From assembly GCF_900112865.1 (NCBI RefSeq), contig NZ_FONH01000009.1, positions 62,001 through 126,000 on the forward strand: DNA of 64,000 bases. The letters are read 5' to 3'. Shown one piece after another: positions 26,608 through 34,478 of the stretch. Made by a program: the position numbers and the translations under genes. The notes beneath the pieces were generated by a model, which saw only the letters and a list, made by a program, of their open reading frames with translations, was not told where the DNA came from and made no database searches. Source of the stretch: Dyella marensis (lineage in GTDB: Bacteria; Pseudomonadota; Gammaproteobacteria; Xanthomonadales; Rhodanobacteraceae). The number at the start of each line of letters is the position of its first letter. The stretch's first letter is position 1.

Positions 26608-26671
26608 GTGTTCGCGGCCTCGCTTCACGTCATCCTTACGCAAGTAACTGATCCGGCATGCCTCCACGCGC

Positions 26672-26687
26672 TGGCATGGAGCTTGCC
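26672..26687 (+). promoter_or_regulatory. sigma-54 promoter of glnA
   Basis: TGGCATGGAGCTTGCC matches the sigma-54 consensus TGGCAC-N5-TTGC: GG at 26673-26674 and GC at 26685-26686 are exactly ten bases apart. Transcription would start near 26698, giving a leader of about 34 nt before the ATG. Confidence 0.85.
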
Positions 26688-26731
26688 AAAGAGCGAGTTG
26701 TTTCCACGTCCCCATCCATTCGAGGTTCGTC

Positions 26732-28141
26732 ATGCCCGCCCAGAAAGTGCTCGACCTGATCCAGGAACACGACGTCGAGTTCGTCGACCTGCGTTTCGCC
26801 GACATGCTCGGCAAGCACCACCACGTCACGTTCCCGGCGCACACCATCGACGAGTCGACCTTCGAGGACGGCAAGATGTTCGACGGTTCCTCGATCGCCG
26901 GCTGGAAGGGCATCAACGAGTCGGACATGATCCTGCTGCCCGATCCGGACACGGCCTACCTCGATCCGTTCAGCGGCCACACCCAGCTGGTCCTGCACTG
27001 CGACGTGCTCGAGCCCAGCACCATGCAGGCCTATGGCCGCGACCCGCGCTCGATCGCCAAGCGCGGCGAGGCCTTCCTGAAGTCCACCGGCATCGCCGAC
27101 ACCGCCTTCTTCGGTCCGGAGCCGGAATTCTTCATCTTCGATTCCGTGCGCTGGCAGAACGACATGGGCCGCGTGTTCTACGAAATCGGCTCCGAAGAAG
27201 CCTCGTGGTCGTCGCGCTACAAGTACGAAGACAACAATACCGGCCACCGTCCGGGCGTGAAGGGCGGCTACTTCCCGGTCAGCCCGGTCGACTCGCTGGG
27301 CGACCTGCGCGCCGACATGTGCAAGGTGCTGGAGTCGCTGGGCCAGGTGGTGGAAGTGCACCACCATGAAGTGGCCAACGCGGGCCAGTGCGAGATCGGC
27401 GTGAAGTTCAACACGCTGGTGCAGAAGGCCGACGAGCTGATGACCATGAAGTACGTCATCAAGAACGTGGCGCACCAGAACGGCAAGACCGCCACCTTCA
27501 TGCCCAAGCCGATCGTCGGCGACAACGGCAGCGGCATGCACGTGCACCAGTCGCTGGCGAAGGACGGCAAGAACCTGTTCGCCGGCGACCTGTACGGCGG
27601 CCTGAGCCAGACCGCGCTGTGGTACATCGGCGGCATCTTCAAGCACGCCAAGGCGATCAACGCCTTCGCCAACTCCACCACCAACAGCTACAAGCGCCTG
27701 GTGCCGGGTTTCGAAGCGCCGGTGATGCTGGCCTATTCGGCTCGCAACCGCTCGGCCAGCTGCCGCATCCCGTACGTGTCCAACCCGAAGGGCCGCCGCA
27801 TCGAAGTGCGTTTCCCCGATCCGATGAACTCCGGCTACCTGGTGTTCACCGCGCTGATGATGGCCGGCCTCGACGGCATCATCAACAAGATCGACCCGGG
27901 CGCGCCGGCCGACAAGGATCTCTACGACCTGCCGCCGGAAGAAGAGAAGAACATCCCGCAGGTGTGCTCCAGCCTCGACCAGGCGCTGGAAGCGCTGGAC
28001 AAGGACCGCGACTTCCTCAAGGCCGGCGGCGTGTTCACCGACGACTTCATCGACGCGTACATCGCGCTGAAGATGCAGGAAGTCACCCGCTACCGCGCCA
28101 GCACGCATCCGCTGGAATTCCAGATGTACTACGCGCTCTGA
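26732..28141 (+). CDS. glnA: glutamine synthetase type I
   Basis: A 469-residue GSI-beta enzyme: ATP-dependent condensation of glutamate and ammonia. Visible are [29 protein letters not shown] (active-site loop), NRSASCRIP and EVRFPDP. The adenylylation loop DLYDLPPEE is intact with the target Tyr at 398, so GlnE/GlnB control is likely. The hexameric-ring family length is 468-472, and the start at [10 protein letters not shown] fits. Control by NtrC and sigma-54 is supported by the sites upstream, and ntrB-ntrC lie 10 kb away. A terminator follows 25 bp after the stop. Confidence 0.98.
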   Translation: MPAQKVLDLIQEHDVEFVDLRFADMLGKHHHVTFPAHTIDESTFEDGKMFDGSSIAGWKGINESDMILLPDPDTAYLDPFSGHTQLVLHCDVLEPSTMQAYGRDPRSIAKRGEAFLKSTGIADTAFFGPEPEFFIFDSVRWQNDMGRVFYEIGSEEASWSSRYKYEDNNTGHRPGVKGGYFPVSPVDSLGDLRADMCKVLESLGQVVEVHHHEVANAGQCEIGVKFNTLVQKADELMTMKYVIKNVAHQNGKTATFMPKPIVGDNGSGMHVHQSLAKDGKNLFAGDLYGGLSQTALWYIGGIFKHAKAINAFANSTTNSYKRLVPGFEAPVMLAYSARNRSASCRIPYVSNPKGRRIEVRFPDPMNSGYLVFTALMMAGLDGIINKIDPGAPADKDLYDLPPEEEKNIPQVCSSLDQALEALDKDRDFLKAGGVFTDDFIDAYIALKMQEVTRYRASTHPLEFQMYYAL

Positions 28142-28165
28142 GGAGCGCCGAAGCTGGAAGGGACG

Positions 28166-28195
28166 AAACGGGCGCTGCGGCGTCCGTTTTGTTTT
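28166..28195 (+). terminator. Rho-independent terminator of glnA
   Basis: AAACGGGCGC-TGCG-GCGTCCGTTT (10-bp stem with one G-T wobble) followed by TGTTTT. Confidence 0.85.
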
Positions 28196-28264
28196 GCAGC
28201 GCCGGCTTCCGCGGGCGGCGTTGGCCGTATGCTCTGCGCAGCTTCGCCACCGAGAACCGCGCCC

Positions 28265-28960
28265 ATGAACCGCACCGCCCTGGCCATCCGCCACGTTGCC
28301 TTCGAGGATCTGGGCCTGCTCGAACCCTTGCTGGCGGAACGCGGCTACCGCGTGCGCTATCTGGAAGCCGGCGTGGATGCCATCGATGGCCATCTGCTGG
28401 ATGCGGCCGACCTGGTCGTCGTGCTCGGCGGGCCGATCGGCGTCTACGAGACGGATCGCTATCCGTTCCTCGTCGACGAATCCGCGGCCATCGCATCGCG
28501 GCTGGCTGCGGGCAAGCCGACCTTGGGCATCTGCCTCGGCGCGCAGTTGATCGCGCAGGCGCTCGGCGCGGAAGTGGCGCCCACGGGCAGGGCCGAAATC
28601 GGCTTCGGTGCGTTGACGTTGACCGACGAAGGGCGCGAGTCGGTGTTGAAGGACATCGGCGAAGTGCCCGTGCTGCATTGGCACGGCGATCAGTTCGCGA
28701 TACCCGCTGGCGCAAAGCGGCTGGCGCAGACGACAGGCTTCCCTAACCAGGCGTTCGCCATCGGCGAGCACGTGCTCGGCTTGCAGTTCCATCTGGAAGT
28801 GGAACCGGAGCAGCTGGAGCGCTGGCTGATCGGGCACGCGCACGAGCTGTCTGCGCACCGGATCGATCCGAAAGTGTTACGCGATGATGCCGCTCTGCAT
28901 GGCGCTGCACTCGCGCGTGCGGCGCGGGGAATCCTTGACGCCTGGTTGGATGGGCTCTAA
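28265..28960 (+). CDS. class I glutamine amidotransferase (GATase1)
   Basis: A 231-residue stand-alone GATase. The oxyanion strand LVVLGGPIGVYE, the nucleophile elbow LGICLGAQLIAQALG (Cys about residue 92) and the His-Glu pair in LQFHLEVEPE complete the catalytic triad. It resembles YfeJ/GuaA-like amidotransferases with an extra C-terminal helical tail. Such proteins hydrolyse glutamine or gamma-glutamyl compounds, but no synthetase partner is adjacent. The start at 28265 is preferred; an upstream ATG at 28229 is less likely because the added residues look non-conserved. It follows the glnA terminator and so has its own promoter. Confidence 0.85.
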   Translation: MNRTALAIRHVAFEDLGLLEPLLAERGYRVRYLEAGVDAIDGHLLDAADLVVVLGGPIGVYETDRYPFLVDESAAIASRLAAGKPTLGICLGAQLIAQALGAEVAPTGRAEIGFGALTLTDEGRESVLKDIGEVPVLHWHGDQFAIPAGAKRLAQTTGFPNQAFAIGEHVLGLQFHLEVEPEQLERWLIGHAHELSAHRIDPKVLRDDAALHGAALARAARGILDAWLDGL

Positions 28961-28966
28961 TGCCGC

Positions 28967-29001
28967 GGGACTGCGACTGAGAAAAGTCGCGCGATAGTCC
29001 C
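28967..29001. other. nested inverted repeat after the amidotransferase gene
   Basis: GGGACT-GCGACT-GAGAAA-AGTCGC-N5-AGTCCC. A hairpin directly after the amidotransferase stop; it may end that transcript or shield the downstream toxin-like locus. No T-tract. Confidence 0.5.
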
Positions 29002-29097
29002 GTATTCCTCTGATTGATGAAAAAGATGGCCGATGTCAGCGTCTACGCAGCCACGCGTACGCGGTAGCCAGCTTCCTCAACGCATGGGAATACGACC

Positions 29098-29721
29098 ATG
29101 AAGAACATGCTTGCCCTGTTCGGCGTGCTGCTTGCAGCAGACTGCGGCGCCGCGGTGATCGACGGAACGTTATATAACCTGCGTGGCCCAGTTTCCGGCT
29201 ACAAGACAGCGGATAAGGCCGGCACCTGCTACGTAGCCATAACCGCATCGGACTGGTACTACAAGGACGGCTACCATTTCGTGGACGATCGCCAGTTGTG
29301 CAAACTCGCTCGTGCGAGCTATCTGCTGCGAAGTGACCTAAGGGCCAGGGCAGCGGTCAGATATGGCACGGACACCAACGAGCTCGTTGAATTCGAGGCG
29401 ACACGCGACGGCGCGCCCTACTGGCCGCCCTATCGCACCGCAAGCAATAGAGCTGAGTACAAGTTGATTGGCCCGGTCAACGGCTATCTGCTCGTCATCA
29501 GGAATATGTCCTGCTTCGTGTCGATCAAGGGCAATGACGCACTAAGCAACGGCTACCACGAGGTCAAGAACCGCTCCCACTGCGACACTCTGTTCGGCGC
29601 CTATCTGGACGGTTCGACGGTCCAGCTGTCGGTTAAGAAAGCCAAGAACATAAACCAGGTCGTCAGTGTGGCGTTGGGCGACAACCCCAAGGTGTACTGG
29701 CCGCCCTACGGCAAGCATTGA
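29098..29721 (+). CDS. secreted two-domain protein, probable AB-toxin B-subunit-like (tandem)
   Basis: A 207-residue protein with a signal peptide (cleavage near AA|VIDG) and two tandem copies of one domain, residues 23-112 and 118-204. Each copy has a GPVxGY strand, C-Y/F-V-x-I, YHxV, a second Cys 23-24 residues later, a helix, a strand and the terminal motif YWPPY (108-112; 200-204). One Cys pair per domain (44/68 and 139/162) fits a disulfide. The order strand-Cys-strand, Cys-helix, strand-strand resembles OB-fold B subunits of pertussis toxin (S4/S5) and PltB. The adjacent S1-like gene is the main support. The B-subunit role is an inference; the shared domain is seen directly. Confidence 0.55.
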   Translation: MKNMLALFGVLLAADCGAAVIDGTLYNLRGPVSGYKTADKAGTCYVAITASDWYYKDGYHFVDDRQLCKLARASYLLRSDLRARAAVRYGTDTNELVEFEATRDGAPYWPPYRTASNRAEYKLIGPVNGYLLVIRNMSCFVSIKGNDALSNGYHEVKNRSHCDTLFGAYLDGSTVQLSVKKAKNINQVVSVALGDNPKVYWPPYGKH

Positions 29722-29783
29722 CCACCTCGCCCTGCTTTGTGTGTGGCGCATAAGCCGCACGCTGACCTTGAACATTCCAGCGC

Positions 29784-29834
29784 TTCGGACCGTGGCCGCC
29801 GCTCCAGGGCGCGACCACCTCCTGTCGGTCCGAA
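29784..29834 (+). promoter_or_regulatory. inverted repeat between the two B-like genes
   Basis: TTCGGACCG (29784-29792) and CGGTCCGAA (29826-29834) are perfect complements around a 33-nt loop, in the 141-bp gap. It could set the ratio of the two-domain and one-domain proteins by attenuation or RNA stability. Confidence 0.5.
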
Positions 29835-29862
29835 CGCAGATTCCGAACATCAGGACCGATCA

Positions 29863-30222
29863 ATGAAGAGCATCGTGCTAGTTCTCGCCCTTATGCCTCT
29901 GGCCGCCCAGGCCGGCTCCGCAACCAGCTACACCATGAAAGGCAAGATCGTCGGTTTTACGACGGAGAAAAACGGTGTGTGTCATCTTGCCATCGACACG
30001 CCGGACTTCCCTCAATACAGCCACGCCTATCATCACCTCGAAGACGGCGATTTCTGCCATGTAGTGCGCCTGGCTTATCAACTGAACGAGAGGGTGGTGG
30101 TCAAGGCCAATGTCTATTCGTATATGGCGGGCAATGAGGGAGCCATCACCCACGGTATAGAAAATGTGGAACTGACGCGCGACGGCAAGGCGTACTGGCC
30201 GCCGTATGGGCAGAGCAGATAG
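29863..30222 (+). CDS. secreted single-domain protein, probable AB-toxin B-subunit-like
   Basis: A 119-residue protein; signal peptide MKSIVLVLALMPLAAQA|GS. The mature part is one copy of the domain found twice in the upstream gene: KGKIVGF, C40-HLAI, YHHLEDGDFC65, a helix VVRLAYQL, a strand ERVVVKANV and terminal YWPPY (111-115). The size (about 100 mature residues) and the single Cys pair suit a PltB/S5-type B subunit. The start at 29863 has AGGA upstream. The next gene begins 52 bp later with an S1-like chain. If both B-like genes are used, two fused pairs plus one single domain would give five domains. Confidence 0.55.
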   Translation: MKSIVLVLALMPLAAQAGSATSYTMKGKIVGFTTEKNGVCHLAIDTPDFPQYSHAYHHLEDGDFCHVVRLAYQLNERVVVKANVYSYMAGNEGAITHGIENVELTRDGKAYWPPYGQSR

Positions 30223-30274
30223 CGCTGACGGCGGTCGATCGAATCGCATTGATCTGACGAAGCGGATAAACAAC

Positions 30275-31168
30275 ATGAAAGACTCATCTGGAACAGCGCC
30301 TTTCGCCAAGCGCCAGCTTCGCCCGGCGTTACTGCTCATCATGCTTGCCTGGATGGTTTCCCCGGCGTCACGGGCCCAGGTTCAACATCTGTATTTTTAC
30401 TCGGCGTCGCCGCCGGAAAGAGTGTTCAATGGCCCTATCAGCGGGCGCGGAACGCACCTCAACCTACTGAGGTTTGTATTGACTCCCACCACGCCCAGTG
30501 CATTTGTATCCGCTACGGCGAGCTACGGGCTGGCGCTGCGGGTCGCCGAAGCCCGATTGCGCGATGGACACGACGCCGCTGGTTATATCTACAGGATTAC
30601 CGCCAATCCACGCTTTTACGATGTAACGCTCAGCTTGGAGCGGTTTCTGGAAAGCGAGTCAGCTAGCGGCGGCGTAACGGCACAGCGCCGTCCTCTGGCC
30701 AGACTGATCCAGGCGGCGATCAGGTTTTATGGAGACAATCGTGAGTTCGTATCGGAAGATAGGATTCTCCCCTCCATGGTTTCGTGGGCCATGCCGGTCG
30801 TTGGCATCAACGAACCGGACGGCCGCTTTCGAGTACAGGAGGGCGCGCGACGGGATAATCCGCGCTGGGACGGCACACGGAACAGCCAAGCCAATATCAA
30901 TCGCTACCCGAACATACACTGGCCTGCCGGTGGTTTGAGCGAGGAGCTGTTGGCAGTTGCGGCACCTGGCGGATGGCTTCATCCGGCGCTTGTTCCGGAT
31001 TGCGAACCACCTCAGAGAGAAAAGAGGGATACCGGCGACGTGAGTTGCTCCGGGCCGCAACCACTGATAAATCTTTCGAGATTGCTTGGAGTTCTTGCCA
31101 TCATGTCATCAGAGCAAGACTCTTGGGATCGATCTGCTTCTTCGCGAAGGACGTCAGATGAACTATAA
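30275..31168 (+). CDS. pertussis-toxin S1/PltA-like ADP-ribosyltransferase-fold protein (degenerate active site)
   Basis: A 297-residue exported protein, signal peptide to about residue 34 (SRA|QVQ). The S1 signatures are present in order: LYFYSASPPERVF (39-51; S1 has VYRYDSRPPEDVF), NLL, SAFVSATAS (75-83; S1 SAFVSTSSS), GYIYRITANPRFYDV (103-117), NREFVSEDRILP (155-166; S1 SEYLAHRRIPP) and NSQANINRYPN (203-213; S1 TRANPNPYT). The Glu equivalent to E129 is kept (E157), but R9 becomes F41 and H35 becomes F67, so classic ART activity is doubtful. Two C-terminal cysteines (243, 258) replace the S1 disulfide. The chain ends in SDEL. It overlaps the GH3 gene by 11 bp. Comparison is from memory of S1. 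Confidence 0.72.
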   Translation: MKDSSGTAPFAKRQLRPALLLIMLAWMVSPASRAQVQHLYFYSASPPERVFNGPISGRGTHLNLLRFVLTPTTPSAFVSATASYGLALRVAEARLRDGHDAAGYIYRITANPRFYDVTLSLERFLESESASGGVTAQRRPLARLIQAAIRFYGDNREFVSEDRILPSMVSWAMPVVGINEPDGRFRVQEGARRDNPRWDGTRNSQANINRYPNIHWPAGGLSEELLAVAAPGGWLHPALVPDCEPPQREKRDTGDVSCSGPQPLINLSRLLGVLAIMSSEQDSWDRSASSRRTSDEL

Positions 31169-33371
31169 AATTGAAGGCATGCTGCGCAGCGCGGTCAAGC
31201 TCGGCCTGGCCGCGTGGATGTGTACCGCGATAGGACAGGTGCCTTCGGCGCGTCCATGGAGCGACCCGAAGCTATCCCCCGACCTGCGCGCCGACCAGTT
31301 GCTGGCGCAGCTCACCCAGGACGAGAAGTTCCACCTCATCCGCAGCTACTTCGCCGGCCCGCGCAAGCCGGAAGACAAGCCGGTCCCGCCGGGTTACATC
31401 GGTTCCGCCGGCTATATCCCGGCACTCGAGCGAGTGGGCATCCCCGCCATCCAGGAGAGCGACGCCGGCCTGGGCGTCGCCAGCTCCGAGCGCATGCGCC
31501 CCGGCGACTACGCCACGCCGTTGCCCGCCGGCCCCGTCACTGCGGCCACCTGGGATCCGAAGGTGGCATTCCGCGGCGGCGCGATGATCGGCGGCGAGGC
31601 GCACGCCAAGGGCTTCAACGTGCTGCTGGCCGGCGGCACCAACCTGATGCGCGAGCCGCGCAACGGGCGCAACTTCGAGTACGCCGGCGAGGATCCGCTG
31701 CTGGCCGGCACCATGGTGGGCGAGGCGATCCGCGGCATCGAAAGCCAGCACGTGGTCTCCACCATCAAGCATTTCGCCCTGAACGACCAGGAGACCGCGC
31801 GCACCACCGTCGACGTGCGCATCGGCGAGCAGGCCATGCGCGAATCCGACCTGCTCGCGTTCGAGCTGGCGATCGAGCGCGGCAAGCCCGGGTCGGTGAT
31901 GTGCTCGTACAACAAGCTCAACGGCGACTGGGCCTGCGAGAACGACTACCTGCTCAACCAGGTGCTCAAGCGCGACTGGAAGTACCCCGGCTTCGTGATG
32001 TCCGACTGGGGCGGCGTGCACAGCGCGGCCAAGGCGGTGAACGCGGGGCTGGACCAGGAATCGGCCGCGGAGATCTTCGACAAGGACATTTACTTCGATA
32101 AACCGCTGCGCGATGCGCTGGCCAAGGGCGAGGTGAAGCAGGCGCGCATCGACGACATGGTCCGCCGCATCCTGCGCAGCTTCTTCGCTGCCGGTGTGTT
32201 CGAGCATCCGGCGAAGAAGGCCCCGATCGATGAGAAGGCGAATCTGGCCGTAGCGCGAGAGACGCTGGAAGCTGGCGCGGTGCTGTTGCGCAACGACAAC
32301 CAGCTGTTGCCGCTCGACGTGGCGAGGCTGGAGTCGATTGCCGTGATCGGCGCACATGCCGACAAGGGCGTGCTGGCCGGCGGCGGTTCGTCGCTGGTGA
32401 CGGCCAAGGGTGGCAATGCGGTGCCGGGGCTGAAGCCGAGCGACTGGCCGGGTCCGGTGATGTATCACCCGTACTCGCCGCTCAAGGCGTTGCAGTCGAT
32501 GGCGCCGAAAGCCAAGGTGCAATTCACCGGTGGCGACGATGTGGCCGCTGCCGCGGCGCTGGCGGCGAAGTCGCAGGTCGCGGTGGTGTTCGTGCAGAAG
32601 TGGGCCGGCGAAGACTTTGACGCGCGAGATCTGTCGTTGCCGGACGGCCAGGACGCGCTCGTCACCGCCGTCGCCAAAGCCAACCCGCGCACCATCGTGG
32701 TGCTGGAGAACGGCAGCCCGGTTGCGATGCCCTGGCTGGAGCAGGTCGGTGCGGTGCTGGAGGTGTGGTACCCGGGCGGCGACGCCGGCAACGGCATCGC
32801 CAACCTCCTCTCCGGCAAGGTCAACCCTTCCGGCCGCCTGCCGCTGAGCTGGCCGCGCGATGTCTTGCAGTTGCCGCGCCCCGAATTACCTGGTGCAGGC
32901 GGCAGCGGCGCGCTGCCACAGAGCGTGGATTACGCGATCGAAGGCGCGAACGTGGGTTATCGCTGGTATCAGTCGAAAGATCTCCAACCATTGTTTCCGT
33001 TCGGCTATGGCCTGTCGTACACAAGCTTTGAACACGGCGCGCTAAAGGTCGATACGAAGGACGGCAAGGTCACCGCCACCGTGACCGTGCGCAACACCGG
33101 CAAACGCGCCGGCGCCGACGTCGCGCAGGTCTACGTGCAGGTGCCGGGTGCGAAGGCGCGGCGTCTGGCCGGATTCTCGAAGGTGTTCCTCAAGCCCGGC
33201 GAACAGCGGGAGTTGAGCATTCCGCTGGAGCGCAAGTTGCTGGCGGATTTCGATACGGCGAGGCATGGGTGGGTGGTGCGTGGGGGTGAGTACGTGGTGA
33301 GCGAGGGACGCTCATCGGCTGATCTTGGCAGGCCAGCGGCGGTGCAGTTGTCTGCGGGCGTGCTTCCGTAA
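31158..33371 (+). CDS. glycoside hydrolase family 3 beta-glucosidase
   Basis: A 737-residue exported GH3 enzyme with the (alpha/beta)8 barrel, alpha/beta sandwich and C-terminal fibronectin-III-like domain (TATVTVRNTGKRAGADVAQVYV). Barrel motifs include KHFALNDQET and the nucleophile Asp in GFVMSDWGGVHS. Members release glucose from beta-linked oligosaccharides or aryl glucosides in the periplasm. The start at 31158 has GAAGG upstream and overlaps the S1-like gene; a second ATG at 31179 gives a more standard signal peptide (MLRSAVKLGLAAWM). GC content returns to the genome norm here, so the overlap may reflect an insertion point. Confidence 0.93.
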   Translation: MNYKIEGMLRSAVKLGLAAWMCTAIGQVPSARPWSDPKLSPDLRADQLLAQLTQDEKFHLIRSYFAGPRKPEDKPVPPGYIGSAGYIPALERVGIPAIQESDAGLGVASSERMRPGDYATPLPAGPVTAATWDPKVAFRGGAMIGGEAHAKGFNVLLAGGTNLMREPRNGRNFEYAGEDPLLAGTMVGEAIRGIESQHVVSTIKHFALNDQETARTTVDVRIGEQAMRESDLLAFELAIERGKPGSVMCSYNKLNGDWACENDYLLNQVLKRDWKYPGFVMSDWGGVHSAAKAVNAGLDQESAAEIFDKDIYFDKPLRDALAKGEVKQARIDDMVRRILRSFFAAGVFEHPAKKAPIDEKANLAVARETLEAGAVLLRNDNQLLPLDVARLESIAVIGAHADKGVLAGGGSSLVTAKGGNAVPGLKPSDWPGPVMYHPYSPLKALQSMAPKAKVQFTGGDDVAAAAALAAKSQVAVVFVQKWAGEDFDARDLSLPDGQDALVTAVAKANPRTIVVLENGSPVAMPWLEQVGAVLEVWYPGGDAGNGIANLLSGKVNPSGRLPLSWPRDVLQLPRPELPGAGGSGALPQSVDYAIEGANVGYRWYQSKDLQPLFPFGYGLSYTSFEHGALKVDTKDGKVTATVTVRNTGKRAGADVAQVYVQVPGAKARRLAGFSKVFLKPGEQRELSIPLERKLLADFDTARHGWVVRGGEYVVSEGRSSADLGRPAAVQLSAGVLP

Positions 33372-33417
33372 ACCCACCGCCATCATTCCTGCCTGCGTAT
33401 GACAAGCAAAGAGCCGG

Positions 33418-33509
33418 CGTAGGTTGGGGTGAGCGAAGCGAACCCCAACGTCGGCATGCCGATGTGCACCGCAACGTTGGGGTTCGCCTGCGGCTCACCC
33501 CAACCTACG
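33418..33509. repeat. REP-like facing repeat pair
   Basis: CGTAGGTTGGGGTGAGCGAAGCGAACCCCAACG facing its reverse complement, 92 bp, between convergent GH3 and a small minus-strand gene. Confidence 0.85.
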
Positions 33510-33517
33510 ACGGTTGT

Positions 33518-33796
33518 TTACGCCGATTGTTGTTGCCATTGCAGACGGAGGTGCGCCTGCGTGGTGCAGCGCGTGCCCATCTCAATGAAGGCGGCGATGC
33601 CGTCGAGCATGATCGGCAAGCGATGTGCATCGATGCTGCCGCGTTCGTGCACTAACTCCGCCAGCAGCTTGATGGCGTTATAGGCGTACTGCAGCCACTC
33701 GGTGGCGTCGTTGAGCAGTTCATCCGGCTCTGCGCGCGGATCGGAGAAATAGTTGGTGTGGCGGATGATCCAGGGTTCGCCGAAAACGTTATTCAT
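33518..33796 (-). CDS. small hypothetical protein (92 aa)
   Basis: A 92-residue protein with no signal peptide: MNNVFGEPWIIRHTNYFSDP, then a largely helical body (LLNDATEWLQYAYNAIKLLAELVHERG, LPIMLDGIAAFIEMGTRC). The start at 33796 is set by a strong AAGGAG seven bases upstream. I do not recognise the family, though the helix content and size resemble small DUF3077-like proteins of gammaproteobacteria. It is isolated: a REP pair lies downstream and about 680 bp without a clear gene lie upstream. Confidence 0.6.
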   Translation of the reverse strand: MNNVFGEPWIIRHTNYFSDPRAEPDELLNDATEWLQYAYNAIKLLAELVHERGSIDAHRLPIMLDGIAAFIEMGTRCTTQAHLRLQWQQQSA

Positions 33797-34478
33797 GAGC
33801 AACTCCTTGCTGAGTGCCGCATCCTCGTTCCATAAACGGCACGCCGCATACAGCACGGCGTGCCGCGATCACACGGACTCGAAGATTCACCGACGGCCCA
33901 AAGGTTGGGCATCGGGCGGCTTGATTGAGGAAGTGGGGTGCGGGGTTAGAGCGTTTCGCCATTGCGCAAGGCAACGCGCCGGGTTGCACGGCTCGGATTA
34001 ATTCCTGCGAAAACTCTTAGCCCGCGGTTCTTCAACCGTGTCCGCGTAGTCGTCGGACGGCCCGGATGGGCGGTGAGGATGTCGCCGTGGGGATCGGCGA
34101 GCGTGCGAGTGACGTATGATCTGGCTTAGCCATGATCAACTCCTGACGTAGTTGGTGATGGTCAGCAGGTCGGGGGTGTTAACGGCACCCTCGGCCTGCG
34201 CTTTTCACAGCATTGCTGCCATGGTTGCTCGCGACGCAGTTCGAAGCACTCCGCGAACAACACACACGAAGCTAGCAAATTCAACTTTGGGTTGTCTGTA
34301 GTACTTCGCTTAAATATGCCGTCATTCCGGCGTAGGCCGGAATCCAGTGACGAAGGCGCATGCTTTTAGCGATAACCTCGTTGATTGGTCCTCGCAGAAA
34401 TCGAGTGTGATCGCTACTGGATCCCGGCCTGCGCCGGGATGACGATCAAGAGCGAGTGCGACGACAATGGCCCGAGGC
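33797..34478. other. 682-bp region without a confident gene
   Basis: Mostly non-coding. A 33-codon minus-strand ORF (34032-34133, MAKPDHTSLARSP...) with CAGGAG upstream is the only coding hint and is weak. The right part carries a Xanthomonadales-type inverted repeat (34321-34443). The AT-richer stretch near 34250-34320 may be a promoter, but no hexamers stand out. Confidence 0.55.
34321..34443. repeat. long inverted repeat (ATTCCGGCxxxGGCCGGAATCCAG family)
   Basis: GTCATTCCGGCGTAGGCCGG... faces ...CCGGCCTGCGCCGGGATGAC with a unique spacer. It is a diverged copy of the perfect element at 54996-55117. Confidence 0.8.

Larger units (their letters stand above)
26354..26731 (+). other. glnA upstream region (378 bp, no gene)
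   Basis: It holds, from left to right, a REP-like pair (26420-26503), a long imperfect palindrome with NtrC-type half-sites (26569-26607), a sigma-54 type -24/-12 element (26672-26687) and a 45-nt leader to the glnA ATG. No ORF is supported. Confidence 0.7.

Noticed and set aside
29098..31168. AB-like locus as a toxin-antitoxin or contact-dependent inhibition system
   Set aside because: All three products have Sec signal peptides, no immunity-sized cytosolic partner exists, and the S1-like blocks argue for an exported AB arrangement.
34032..34133. 33-codon minus-strand ORF (MAKPDHTSLARSP) with a good CAGGAG
   Set aside because: Very short, no family or hydrophobic pattern; left as a note in the gap description rather than a gene.
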